A DNA stretch of 37,508 nucleotides, taken from positions 1-37,508 of the forward strand of contig JBCDBL010000022.1 of NCBI GenBank assembly GCA_039183635.1, read 5' to 3'. The notes beneath the pieces were generated by a model that saw nothing but the letters and a program-made list of their open reading frames with translations, made no database searches and was not told the origin of the DNA. This document shows, piece by piece, positions 1-7,967 of this stretch (position 1 is the stretch's first letter; every line of letters starts with the position of its first letter). Both the position numbers and the translations under genes were made by a program. The stretch is from JBCDBL01 sp039183635. Its GTDB lineage: Bacteria; Pseudomonadota; Alphaproteobacteria; Caulobacterales; Parvularculaceae.

Positions 1-154
1 ATCGATACCCTGCGGCAAAAGCGATGTCGCTCACGCTTCGGCCGGGATATCTGCGTAAGTGTCGGCTTGCCAGATCAAGCCTCGCCGACCGGCGAAACTC
101 TGTGAAAGTTGTATTATGCGATCGCTCAAAATAACGGGCTACTTTATTCGAAAA
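1..154 (-). pseudogene. AraC-family regulator, C-terminal HTH fragment
   Basis: The minus-strand frame entering from the window edge reads like the end of an AraC/XylS DNA-binding domain: a segment FRRSARLDLASRHL is followed by SVSDIAFAAGYR, the usual second helix-turn-helix pattern. The frame is closed upstream by a TAG at 155-157 and has no ATG, GTG or TTG start before that stop. It is therefore either a decayed remnant or part of a frameshifted gene. The remainder lies outside the window. The family assignment rests only on motif recognition over about 45 residues; the regulatory target is unknown. Confidence 0.5.
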
Positions 155-303
155 CTAGCGGAATAGGCTTCCTCCTGTAATCTGTTTACTAAATTGTTTC
201 AAAAGTCTAGAGGTCTTCACAATTGAGCGTTTTGGACCTATCGATACTTTCACAAGATAGTGCGTGAACCTAACAATTGGTTCTGGAAGGACGGAGCATC
301 TGC

Positions 304-1824
304 ATGGCGGCCAAACCAAAGATAGCAGTACTGGGCATTATTACGGAGTCAAACGTTTTTGCGCCGGTTGCCGGTCGAGAAGACTACGAACAGAAATTCT
401 GGACAGAATCTCATGAACATGGAACCGAAATTCTAAATTTATTTGAGGCGTTTGCCAAACGCCAGGACGAGTGGGAAATCATACCAATCGTTCTTGGCAA
501 TGCTGAAGCATGCGGTCCCACCGAGCATTCTTTTTTTGAAAGTACGTGTGCAAAAATAGACCGGCAACTCCAAGAAAAAGGCCCGTTTGATGGCGTTTAC
601 ATTTTGGGGCATGGAGCTGGCGTCACGACCGAGATAAGAGACCTTGATGGCGCTTATTTCAAAGTCGTACGGGACGCCGTCAAAGACACAACGCCAATCG
701 TTGCTTTTCTGGATTTACACGGCAACGTATCGACGGAAATGATTAAAGCCGTGAACGTATTACTCTCAATGCATAAAAATCCGCATACAGATATTACAAA
801 GCGCATAGAAGACACCGCGCAAATGCTGGAGCTTTTGCTGGCGGGTACAAAAACCCACACGGCCTGGCGAAGCGTGCCATTGTTAACCCCACAAGTCTCC
901 CAACTAACCGCTGCAGGCGAACCCTTCGGCGACCTTCTTTCTTGGTCGCTCCAGATGGCCGATCAGGATGAGGCTATTTTGGATGTGTCAATTTTGCCTG
1001 GTTTTGCCTTTAACGACGCCCCTTATTTTGGATTTGACATACTGGTTACATCAGTCGAAGGCGCCTGCGATAAGGCGGAAACGCTCGCAACAAGAATAGC
1101 GACCCGTCTTTGGTCAGAGAAAAACCTCTATCAGCGAAAATTAACCCCCCTTGAAAGCGCCGCCCGGCTTGCCCTTGACGCTGGACGGGCGGCGGACCAC
1201 CAACCCATCGTGCTGGCGGATATAGCAGACAACCCAGGAGGAGGCGCACGAGCAAACACAACTTATATCATCGACGCTTTGCTAAAGAGCGGCGCGGAAA
1301 ACGCGGCGGTCGGTCTTTTTTTTGACCCGGCGCTTGTTCGAACGGCGACGCAGGTCGGTATCGGCGCCAGCTTTAATGCCACTCTTAATGCTGAAGAAAC
1401 CTCACCCCTCTCTAAGCCGTTGACATGTAACGCCAAGGTGATCCGGTTTGTCGATAATGTGGTGAAGAACTCCAAAGGCATGTCGCAAGAAGTTCCCCAC
1501 CCCATAGGTCAGAGTTGCCTGCTTGAGTTGGAGGAGCGTATCTTGCTGGCTGTTACATCTCAGCGCCGACAAATATTCAGCACCGATTTCTTTGAACACT
1601 ATGGCATTGATATCAATGACATTCGTACATTTGTTGTGAAGTCCCGCGGTCATTTTCGGGCTGGTTTTGAGCACCTGGTCCCTCCGAATCGCACCTATGA
1701 AGTCGATTGCCCCGGGCTTACGACGGCGAATTTGGAAAATGTTGAGTGGAGACAGCTGAAGAGACCTGTTTACCCTTTGGATAAGGTGGAAGATGAGTCT
1801 TTTTTGACCCTACGTCCAGAATAA
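304..1824 (+). CDS. M81 (MlrC-like) metallopeptidase
   Basis: The 506-residue protein fits the two-domain MlrC family, named for an enzyme that finishes degradation of microcystin peptides; most members have unknown substrates and are thought to be zinc peptidases. The N-terminal domain shows GHGAG at about residues 102-106, LDLHGN at 136-141 and NPHTD at 159-163, the His/Asp-rich segments expected to bind metal. The C-terminal domain has the glycine-rich DIADNPGGG at 306-314. No signal peptide is seen, so it is probably cytoplasmic. An in-frame TTG occurs at 277, but ATG 304 is preferred because GGAG at 293-296 lies 7 bases upstream. It is followed by a long gap and then two exported serine hydrolases on the same strand, which suggests, without proving, peptide or amide scavenging. 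The family call is firm; the substrate is not known. Confidence 0.88.
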   Translation: MAAKPKIAVLGIITESNVFAPVAGREDYEQKFWTESHEHGTEILNLFEAFAKRQDEWEIIPIVLGNAEACGPTEHSFFESTCAKIDRQLQEKGPFDGVYILGHGAGVTTEIRDLDGAYFKVVRDAVKDTTPIVAFLDLHGNVSTEMIKAVNVLLSMHKNPHTDITKRIEDTAQMLELLLAGTKTHTAWRSVPLLTPQVSQLTAAGEPFGDLLSWSLQMADQDEAILDVSILPGFAFNDAPYFGFDILVTSVEGACDKAETLATRIATRLWSEKNLYQRKLTPLESAARLALDAGRAADHQPIVLADIADNPGGGARANTTYIIDALLKSGAENAAVGLFFDPALVRTATQVGIGASFNATLNAEETSPLSKPLTCNAKVIRFVDNVVKNSKGMSQEVPHPIGQSCLLELEERILLAVTSQRRQIFSTDFFEHYGIDINDIRTFVVKSRGHFRAGFEHLVPPNRTYEVDCPGLTTANLENVEWRQLKRPVYPLDKVEDESFLTLRPE

Positions 1825-2391
1825 ATATAAATAGCGCGCAAATTCCCAAACTTATGGGTTGTCTTGAAAAGGTTTGTCTGGGGATTATCTTCATTAGATC
1901 TAATGGACTGCATCAGCATGACGCAAGACGTTTAACCGTTGCGCACGTAAAAACCTTCCCAACAGTATTCATATGCCGCTACGACGGCCTTCCACTTTAA
2001 TCAATATGTCCCGGGATTGATGAGAAAAACACAGTGTATGCGTTATAAAATTTATAAGGCTAAGGCTGCTTCTCTCATGTCGAATCATGACTTGATATTT
2101 GCGAATAACGCCTGCCGATTTTGAACAGGATCAACGCTTAACCAGGATTATCTACAATCATACTCTTCAGAAAATTTTGCAGTCAAGGTTACGTTTCGAA
2201 GGTCCAGAGAGTCATAGGAGAAAGTCATAGTATGAATCTTGTGAAAATGGACTTCGCCGGCGCGGGCTTCAAAAATCATGATTGCCCGGAAAACAATAAC
2301 AGGGGCGTTCGCCTCTTCCCTTGGCGCAATGACTGCAGCGTGTCCGTGCAAAGGCCGGACAGTACGCGTTTTAGATAGGTAAAACACCGAA
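1825..2391. other. Gene-poor stretch before the serine hydrolases
   Basis: This 567-base AT-rich stretch shows no recognisable protein. A 34-codon frame from ATG 2278 begins like a lipoprotein signal (…GAMTAAC) but stops after a few more residues. A 48-codon frame from ATG 2232 follows AGGAG at 2217-2221 with poor spacing. Neither can be defended as a gene. The stretch may hold the promoter for the downstream hydrolase and decayed sequence. Confidence 0.4.
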
Positions 2392-3612
2392 ATGATTATG
2401 CCCAGTACGTTTTTTACAAGGCTGATTTTCGCAGCACTTTATTTTTGCTTTTCCGGTTTGTATGCCATCGCGGCTGAGACAGCTCCCAATGCTGATTTTG
2501 ATCAAAGTGTTGAACAGAATCAGAAGCACTGGGGGGTTCCCGGACTATTTATCAGCATCGTAAAAGACGACGAAGTCATCATGGCGAAAGGATATGGCGT
2601 TCGCAAAGCGGGAAATCCGGAATTGGTGGATGAAGAGACGTTATTTTCTATCGGCTCCACAAGCAAAGCCTTCGCTGCGGCCGCTGTCGCCGTACTTGTG
2701 CATGACGGCGCGGTGAGTTGGGACGACCCAGTTCGTGAGCATTTGCCATGGTTTGAGACATACAACCCGTACGTACAAGAACAGTTTACTATAAGGGACA
2801 TGCTGTCGGGTACATTGGGCGTAAACTATGCTGATGAAAATAAATTACGTTCATCCGTGCAAGATTCACGCGATATTCTGGATCGAGGGAAAACCATTGC
2901 ACCTCGCGCACCCTTTCGATCTGGATTTGTCTACAGCAATAATATGTTTATCGCCTCAGGCCTGCTTGTTGAGAAAGTCTCGGGAAAAACCTGGTCCGAC
3001 TTCGCCAAAGAGCGCCTGTGGGAGCCTTTGGGCATGAAAAGCACAAATGCTAATTCAAAGGATGCCTGGGCCACCGGCAATGCGGCTTCTGGTCATATCG
3101 GCGGGTCCGGTTCACCGCCGATCTCCAGGCCATTTAAGTATTGTGATGAGATTTGCGTGCCCTCTGGCGGCGTCAACTCAAACGCCGTTGATATCGCCCA
3201 ATGGTTAAGATTTCAGTTGGGAAGCGGTTCTTTTGAAAAGCTTCAAATTCTTGGGTTGGATGTATTTAACGAAATGCACCGCCCACAGTCTATTATGCGG
3301 CCCGTTGACGGGGCGCTGGGGGTGTATACGCCATTCCCGACGCAAGACCTTGAGCGTTGGGGCGTAAGTTCGCCAGCCTACGGTTTCGGCTGGGGACTGT
3401 TCCACTATCGAGGGCGTCGCATACTGTGGCATTCAGGCGGGGCAAATAATATGACAAGCATTGCGATTTTAGCGCCGGAAGAGAGTTTAGGCGTTTTTGT
3501 GAGCGCAAATCGTTTGCGCACGCGGTTGCCCCAAATTTTAGCTCTTGAAGTTTTGGACGAGTATCTGGGCGGAAGGGTGGAGGATTGGAGTGAGCATTTT
3601 AAAAAGGAATAA
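2392..3612 (+). CDS. Exported beta-lactamase-family serine hydrolase
   Basis: This 406-residue protein has an N-terminal signal peptide (hydrophobic core about 9-24, likely cleavage after AIAA) and a class C beta-lactamase/esterase fold. The nucleophile motif is S89-T-S-K92, the tyrosine motif is Y181-S-N, and a C-terminal HSGG sits where penicillin-binding proteins have KTG. Family members act in the periplasm as esterases, D-aminopeptidases or peptidases; the substrate cannot be read from sequence. One oddity: the common segment RDLLTHTSGL, present in the next gene, appears here as RDMLSGTLGV, so the conserved His is missing. The start is ATG 2392, with AGGT at 2377-2380 as a weak ribosome site; ATG 2398 is an alternative. 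A second family member follows after 156 bases. Confidence 0.85.
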   Translation: MIMPSTFFTRLIFAALYFCFSGLYAIAAETAPNADFDQSVEQNQKHWGVPGLFISIVKDDEVIMAKGYGVRKAGNPELVDEETLFSIGSTSKAFAAAAVAVLVHDGAVSWDDPVREHLPWFETYNPYVQEQFTIRDMLSGTLGVNYADENKLRSSVQDSRDILDRGKTIAPRAPFRSGFVYSNNMFIASGLLVEKVSGKTWSDFAKERLWEPLGMKSTNANSKDAWATGNAASGHIGGSGSPPISRPFKYCDEICVPSGGVNSNAVDIAQWLRFQLGSGSFEKLQILGLDVFNEMHRPQSIMRPVDGALGVYTPFPTQDLERWGVSSPAYGFGWGLFHYRGRRILWHSGGANNMTSIAILAPEESLGVFVSANRLRTRLPQILALEVLDEYLGGRVEDWSEHFKKE

Positions 3613-3768
3613 GTGCTTGTTCTCATAAGGATTGTATCCAACCCTATTAGCGCACGCCATTTTTCCTACCTCAATTCACAAGCCTGTCCCCGAGCAGCCG
3701 CGAAGAAGCGTGTACAGTCGATACCGCTTCACAGCAGCCATCAAACAGCGCAAAAGGAGATACATGCG

Positions 3769-4986
3769 ATGCAGAATGCGTATTTGTCGTCGAGACCTAT
3801 CGTAAAGATCTCGATGGTCTGTGTTTGTATGTGGCTTTCCGCCACCATACTTTTCACGACGTCACTCCCATCGTACGCCAATAAACTTTCTCAAAACAGT
3901 GAATTTGCAGACTTATCGCTCAATGAGAAACAGCAGAGCGTCGCTGACGAGCTTGACAGGTTTTTTAGCGAAATCCCTGAGTTTAGCGGTGTTGTGCTCG
4001 TTACAGATCGCGGCGCGCCAATTTACAAACGCGCGCTTGGTTGGCGGGACTTTTCGACCGACTCTCCCATGCGGGAAGATTCAATCTTTGAATTGGCATC
4101 CGTTTCAAAACCGTTCACGGCGATGGCGGTTTTGCTGCTCGTCAAAGACGGCGTGATCTCTTTAGATGATCCGCTTGAGAAGCATATACCCGGGCTTGAA
4201 TATGATGGCGTGACCATTCGTCATTTGCTGACGCATACATCAGGCGTGCCTGACTATATGAAAATTATGTCGCGACATTGGGACAAACGTAATGTCGCCG
4301 TCAACGCCGACGCCATCTCCTATCTCAAGCAATACCGACCGGAGGTGCTTTTTAAGCCTGGTGAAGATTATAAATACAGCAACACCGGTTATCTGCTGCT
4401 TGCCAGCATTGTGGAAGCCGCATCAGGGCAGGACTTCGCCGACTTTTCCCGCCAGCGTATTTTCGCCCCTCTAGAAATGAACGATACGGACATACGCAAT
4501 CATACAGACTGGGATAAAATTGATCGTTTTGCCGTGGGGTTCAAAAAGAACAGGTGGAGTGGAAAGTATGTACGCGCTGTGGATGTCCATGGCGACAGTT
4601 ATGCGGTTTGGCTTGGCGGGCGATATGGTCCTGGAAGGGTGAGTTCAACCGTAGATGACCTGTCGAAGTGGGATAGAAGTCTTTACACAGAAAAACTTAT
4701 ATCATACGATTTAATCGAAGCAGCCTTCACAAAAGGCGTATTGAACAATGGAGTCCAAATAGATTATGGTTTTGGCTGGTTCATTGAAGGTGAGGACCAT
4801 CCACTTGGCAAAATCGTCCACCACAGTGGCGGCAATCCCGGAATTGCTACATCTATCCTGCGTTGCATTGAATCTGATATCGCCGTCATTGTTCTCAACA
4901 ACACCGGAGGCTTTGAGGTGATCAGTTCATTGAATGAAAAACTCGTCAAGGAACTCTTGGCTCAACTGCGGCTTGAAGGAGAATAA
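3769..4986 (+). CDS. Exported beta-lactamase-family serine hydrolase
   Basis: A second, clearly diverged member of the same hydrolase fold, 405 residues from ATG 3769. The upstream in-frame extension to 3613 is rejected because AAGGAG at 3754-3759 sits 9 bases before 3769 and a signal peptide begins there (basic region, hydrophobic core about 13-35). The active-site motifs are complete: S111-V-S-K114, HLLTHTSG at about 152-159, Y203-S-N, and HHSGG near residue 351. The protein should act in the periplasm. It may be co-transcribed with the upstream hydrolase. As in the family generally, the substrate (beta-lactam, D-amino peptide or ester) is not predictable from these motifs alone. Confidence 0.87.
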   Translation: MQNAYLSSRPIVKISMVCVCMWLSATILFTTSLPSYANKLSQNSEFADLSLNEKQQSVADELDRFFSEIPEFSGVVLVTDRGAPIYKRALGWRDFSTDSPMREDSIFELASVSKPFTAMAVLLLVKDGVISLDDPLEKHIPGLEYDGVTIRHLLTHTSGVPDYMKIMSRHWDKRNVAVNADAISYLKQYRPEVLFKPGEDYKYSNTGYLLLASIVEAASGQDFADFSRQRIFAPLEMNDTDIRNHTDWDKIDRFAVGFKKNRWSGKYVRAVDVHGDSYAVWLGGRYGPGRVSSTVDDLSKWDRSLYTEKLISYDLIEAAFTKGVLNNGVQIDYGFGWFIEGEDHPLGKIVHHSGGNPGIATSILRCIESDIAVIVLNNTGGFEVISSLNEKLVKELLAQLRLEGE

Positions 4987-5092
4987 TCAGCCATTGAATG
5001 GCCTCGTCCAGAACCACATACCATCCAGATTGCAACATTGACGAAGATTGCCCTGATTGAGCGCCGCCGGGGCGCGTTCCAACACGGTTCGC

Positions 5093-5698
5093 CCAATTTT
5101 CTCTCTTGGCGACCAGCGCCCCGCCGCCAAAAGATATCTTACCAAAGAACACCATGCCGCTTTGCACCAAAGGCATAGCGGCATGAACTGTAAAAAAGCC
5201 CTGGGAAAAATGAATAAAGCGGCGTTTGAAGGTTTCCTGAAGACTGTCCTTGATAATCTTGCGGCTGTCTCTATCTACGGCGCCATGCATTATATCTGCA
5301 TGGAATGGCGGCATATGGGGAGGTTCTTACTGCGGGCAATTCTGCCTGCACGGAACTTAAATATCCCTGCATCTCGACCAAGAACAACGGCGGGATGAGC
5401 AGCCTCTTTCGGTTAACTCGAACTGGTCTTTGTCTATAAATCCGGCGACGGGCCGCACATCAACACTGTCGAGCTTGGCCGCAACCGGACGAATGTGGGG
5501 ACGCATACAGGCGCCAACAGCTTCAGTAAAACCCGCGACGCCGACCTCGCCCTGCACCCGACAGTGAAACCCGTCAAGCTTGTTGCGGACGTCATCCTCG
5601 ACGCGTTTGTGGGGAGCGGCGCGATGGGGCGGCCCGCCCATAAGACAGACTGGCGCGCTTACCGGCCATCGCAGCTATGCATCGCGCGATGTTCGTAA
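5093..5698 (+). pseudogene. Decayed ParB-type DNA methyltransferase
   Basis: Fragments in successive frames match the common alphaproteobacterial adenine/cytosine-N4 methyltransferase that carries a ParB-like N-terminus. In order: FSLGDQR (family: LWLLGDHR); a stretch ending GAMHYICMEWRHMG; after a one-base loss near 5320, TELK…KNNGGMSSLFR; after another shift near 5413-5420, ELVFVYKSGDGPHIN, then NSFSKTRDADLALHPTVKP and ILDAFVGSGAMG. The ParB part and the catalytic DPPY segment are missing, with an apparent deletion between 5120 and 5185. The gene cannot make an active enzyme. Such enzymes commonly travel with phages or integrated elements, so this may mark an old insertion. The identity is based on several collinear family motifs and is fairly secure. 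Confidence 0.8.
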
Positions 5699-5809
5699 AG
5701 GCTCTGGATGAAGAAATTTTGATTGTTGAACCCTTAGCGCAAAGCTTTTTAGACTGAAAAACGCAAGCGCGTTACGCTCCCATTGAGATAATATCGAATA
5801 ATTTTATGA

Positions 5810-5837
5810 TTGAAAGTAATTATCAATTTCATATAAT
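5810..5837 (+). promoter_or_regulatory. Promoter with Fur-like operator before the fur relic
   Basis: TTGAAA (5810-5815), a 16-base spacer and a perfect TATAAT (5832-5837) form a good sigma-70-type promoter. The spacer region carries an inverted TTGA…TCAA (5810-5826) containing AATTATC, and GATAAT occurs just upstream at 5786-5791. This resembles a Fur-box array positioned to block polymerase. The promoter is read directly; Fur binding is inferred. Confidence 0.55.
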
Positions 5838-5864
5838 TAATGCTCATGCGCATTGGAAGCTCAG

Positions 5865-6251
5865 ATGAAATCGATCCCCCCCCTCGAACACGCCTGCCAG
5901 GAAAAGGGCTTGCACACAACAGAGCAAAAACGCGCTATCGCACGTGCTCTGTCAGAAGCAACAGACCATCGGGACATAGCTGTTGCAACGCTTTATCGAA
6001 CCATTCGTCTTTTTGCAGATGCGGGCATCGTAAAACGTCATGAATGTTGCGACGCAGGACCGCGCGATGAAGAAGTTCCAGACCAGGATCATGACCACTT
6101 GATTAATGTAACACTCAGCAAAATAATTGAGTTTACGAATGAGGAAATTCGTCGCTTGCAGCAGTTAATAGCAAAAAATGGTTATACGCTTTTACTTGCT
6201 AAGTGAGAGCTATACGGAACGCCCGCAAGTCTCATTGACAATGACCTTTGA
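5865..6251 (+). pseudogene. fur: Decayed Fur-family iron regulator
   Basis: The reading frame from ATG 5865 (GGAAG at 5855-5859) matches Fur: a start like EKGLHTTEQKRAIARALSEA, then ATLYRTIRLFADAGI, the metal-site HDHLI and IIEFTNEEI. Two lesions are visible. About 15 residues between the DH after LSEA and ATLYRT are missing, which removes part of the winged-helix domain. An in-frame TGA at 6204-6206 stands where family members have Leu, and the same frame continues past it with ELYGTP, the expected Fur C-terminus, to a stop at 6249-6251. The 113-residue product before the TGA would lack the last dimerisation strand. It is called a pseudogene, although a truncated product with an altered role cannot be excluded. 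An intact fur may lie elsewhere in the genome. Confidence 0.75.
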
Positions 6252-6263
6252 ACAGATTGTCCT

Positions 6264-6294
6264 GTGATTATCACTGCAAACTCATATGCTATAG
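6264..6294 (+). promoter_or_regulatory. Palindrome and possible promoter of the sodN cluster
   Basis: The 11-base palindrome GTGATTATCAC (6264-6274) lies before a TATAGT (6289-6294) that could be a -10 element; TTATCA 16 bases upstream is a weak -35. The cluster's first gene starts at 6382. The palindrome is a plausible operator, but its regulator is not identified; a nickel- or iron-sensing Fur-family protein is one guess. Confidence 0.35.
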
Positions 6295-6381
6295 TATTTG
6301 TCTGAATTCACACCAAAGTCTTAAATGGCTTCTAATCCCAAACTTACCTTTCAACACCCAAAATGACTATGGAGCTTATCG

Positions 6382-6600
6382 ATGAAGAACGCATATTTTC
6401 TCACTCTTCTTGCGGCCAATATATTGATGGTTAGCTCTGCAGCAGCTCACCATGGCGGCGATCATGCCGGTGAAAATACGCTTTACTTTATAGCTTTCAT
6501 GATTGCTTTTGTCATGATCAGCGCTTTCGTACTTGGAAAACGCATTCGCTCCAAGGCGAACAGTATCAGCAAAAACCAACATCAGACGAAAACTGTGTAA
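6382..6600 (+). CDS. Small His-rich membrane protein
   Basis: A 72-residue protein starting at ATG 6382, with GGAG 7 bases upstream. It has a signal-like N-terminus (hydrophobic about 5-20, ending SSAAA), then a His-rich exposed segment HHGGDHAGE, a second hydrophobic helix (about 32-51) and a basic tail. This suggests a small inner-membrane protein with a periplasmic metal-binding loop. Its TAA stop overlaps the next start (TAATG), so translation is probably coupled. Lying at the head of the Ni-SOD cluster, it could handle nickel, but this is inferred only from the His content and location. I do not recognise a named family. Confidence 0.7.
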   Translation: MKNAYFLTLLAANILMVSSAAAHHGGDHAGENTLYFIAFMIAFVMISAFVLGKRIRSKANSISKNQHQTKTV

Positions 6601-7121
6601 TGAAGGGTTCATTACCCAATTTTGAAGCCGGCACAGAAGCAGTTTGTCAAAACGTTGCTTTTGATACACGTTGGCGGCGTCTGACCAAGGCCGCCAATAC
6701 CCAGTTTGACGATGGATCGCACAATCAAGCACAACGTCTCTACGCACAGGCTATTGCTGAAGCGGAAACCCTTTTCACCAAAGCCCTGCAAACCGGTGAG
6801 AATTGCAGGGCCATACCCCCCATGATGATTGTCTCGGCCTGCAACATGGCCCGCAATTATGAGGCCATTCCAGCCCCCCACTCTGCTCTAAGCGTCTTTC
6901 ACCAAAGCCTGGAGTTTCTTGTGGCCGTCCTGCAGAATGGAACGGCTCCGCCTCCATTAAAGGCAGAAATTGTAAGAAATATCCCTCAGCTTACGTGTGA
7001 AATTGCTGCACGTAAAAACATGAACATATATGATGATCTGCTCATTGAGGCGCTATTACGATTAGCAAAATCAAAAGTAGAGGCCTTCCTCAAACAGCAA
7101 ATGTCCGTTTGCGCTAATTAA
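6600..7121 (+). CDS. Helical TPR-like protein in the sodN cluster
   Basis: A 173-residue protein whose ATG overlaps the stop of the preceding gene and whose end lies 12 bases before sodN. It has no signal peptide. The region from about residue 22 to 80 has a TPR-like pattern (WRRLTKAANTQF, then AQRLYAQAIAEAE), and the rest is helical. The general layout recalls small TPR-like proteins of the DUF2753 type known from Vibrio, but this is a loose resemblance. There are five cysteines and no obvious catalytic motif. Its position strongly suggests a role in Ni-SOD production, maturation or assembly; no function is assigned. Confidence 0.7.
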   Translation: MKGSLPNFEAGTEAVCQNVAFDTRWRRLTKAANTQFDDGSHNQAQRLYAQAIAEAETLFTKALQTGENCRAIPPMMIVSACNMARNYEAIPAPHSALSVFHQSLEFLVAVLQNGTAPPPLKAEIVRNIPQLTCEIAARKNMNIYDDLLIEALLRLAKSKVEAFLKQQMSVCAN

Positions 7122-7133
7122 GGAGAAACTGAT

Positions 7134-7628
7134 ATGATTAAAACGGTTTTAGGTAAGTTCGAAAAAATAGGCCTAATCAAGCATGCGCAAGCGCACTGCG
7201 ATATACCGTGCGGCATCTACGATCCGGGGCCTGCAATTATCGCTGCGGTTTCCGTTGTACGCTTGATGGACATCCTCCATGAAGGCTCCGGCGAGGGCGT
7301 GCCCCTGGCCAATCTGAGCGCCCGTTCCGTTTTGCGCAAAGAAGAAGAGGCGGAGAAGGTCAAGCACGAGATTCGCATTATCTGGGGCGACTATTTCAAA
7401 GGGCCGCTTTTGGAAAAGCACCCTGAAGTTCATAGCCTGACGCATTCCATCATGATGAAAGCAAGCGCGTGCAAGCAAGATGTGCACAGAGAGGACGCCC
7501 TGGCCCTTGTCAAACTTGTCAATCAGTTTGCAGAACTGTTTTGGGAAACAAAATCGGTTAAAACAGGACGCGGAAAGTGTCCTTACCCGCCTAATATTGA
7601 GGTTGTATTCCCCATTTTAAGCTCATGA
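7134..7628 (+). CDS. sodN: Nickel superoxide dismutase precursor
   Basis: Ni-SOD converts superoxide to oxygen and hydrogen peroxide with nickel held in an N-terminal hook. The hook is explicit: after a 20-residue leader comes HCDIPCGIYDP, with His21, Cys22, Pro25, Cys26, Gly27 and Tyr29 equivalent to mature residues 1, 2, 5, 6, 7 and 9. The leader must be removed so that His21 becomes the free N-terminus. The helical body shows WGDYFK and ends with the family's ELFWETK. Two oddities: a long linker after residue 45 and about 24 extra residues after ETK, containing a Cys and PYPP. The ribosome site AAGGAG lies 8-9 bases upstream. The stop overlaps the start of the maturation protease (ATGA). 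The enzyme is probably cytoplasmic, since no export signal is seen. Confidence 0.93.
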   Translation: MIKTVLGKFEKIGLIKHAQAHCDIPCGIYDPGPAIIAAVSVVRLMDILHEGSGEGVPLANLSARSVLRKEEEAEKVKHEIRIIWGDYFKGPLLEKHPEVHSLTHSIMMKASACKQDVHREDALALVKLVNQFAELFWETKSVKTGRGKCPYPPNIEVVFPILSS

Positions 7629-7939
7629 AATTTTTCGGCTACCAACTTGTTCAAATAAGAGGCGGGAGCATGGCGCCGCTCCTGCCGGATGGCGCATTCG
7701 CATTGTTCCGAAAACGCAGCGAAATTAAGCTTGGGCAGATCGTTCTTGTACGCCACCCTCGGTTCGGGCTGATTGTAAAATGCATCTGCTCTATTGAGCT
7801 TGACGGCGTTAGCTTGAAAGGTTTGTCAAGCGCCTCCACAAGTACGGAAAGGCTAGGACGTATAAAACCGGAAAATATTGTCGGACGACTTATATGGCAT
7901 GATGGGCAGTGCGACGCCCTGTATGGACCGCAAATCTGA
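7625..7939 (+). CDS. sodX: Ni-SOD maturation protease (SodX-type)
   Basis: A 104-residue S24/S26-type serine protease of the group encoded next to sodN, which trims the SodN leader to expose the nickel-binding His. The Ser/Lys dyad is visible: Ser15 in IRGGSMAPLL and Lys52 in VRHPRFGLIVK. Unlike type I signal peptidases it has no membrane anchor, which fits processing in the cytoplasm. Its ATG overlaps the sodN stop, so the two are translationally coupled. The identity is secure because of the small size, dyad motif and position. Cleavage before HCDIPCG is the predicted reaction. Confidence 0.9.
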   Translation: MKFFGYQLVQIRGGSMAPLLPDGAFALFRKRSEIKLGQIVLVRHPRFGLIVKCICSIELDGVSLKGLSSASTSTERLGRIKPENIVGRLIWHDGQCDALYGPQI

Positions 7940-7967
7940 CCTGTAAAACCAAGATTAGAAAGGTAAT

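Noticed and set aside
2148..2387. A 79-codon minus-strand frame
   Set aside because: No motif, poor start context, and it lies in the likely promoter region of the first serine hydrolase.
3613..3768. N-terminal extension of the second serine hydrolase
   Set aside because: A strong ribosome site and a signal peptide at 3769 show translation begins there.
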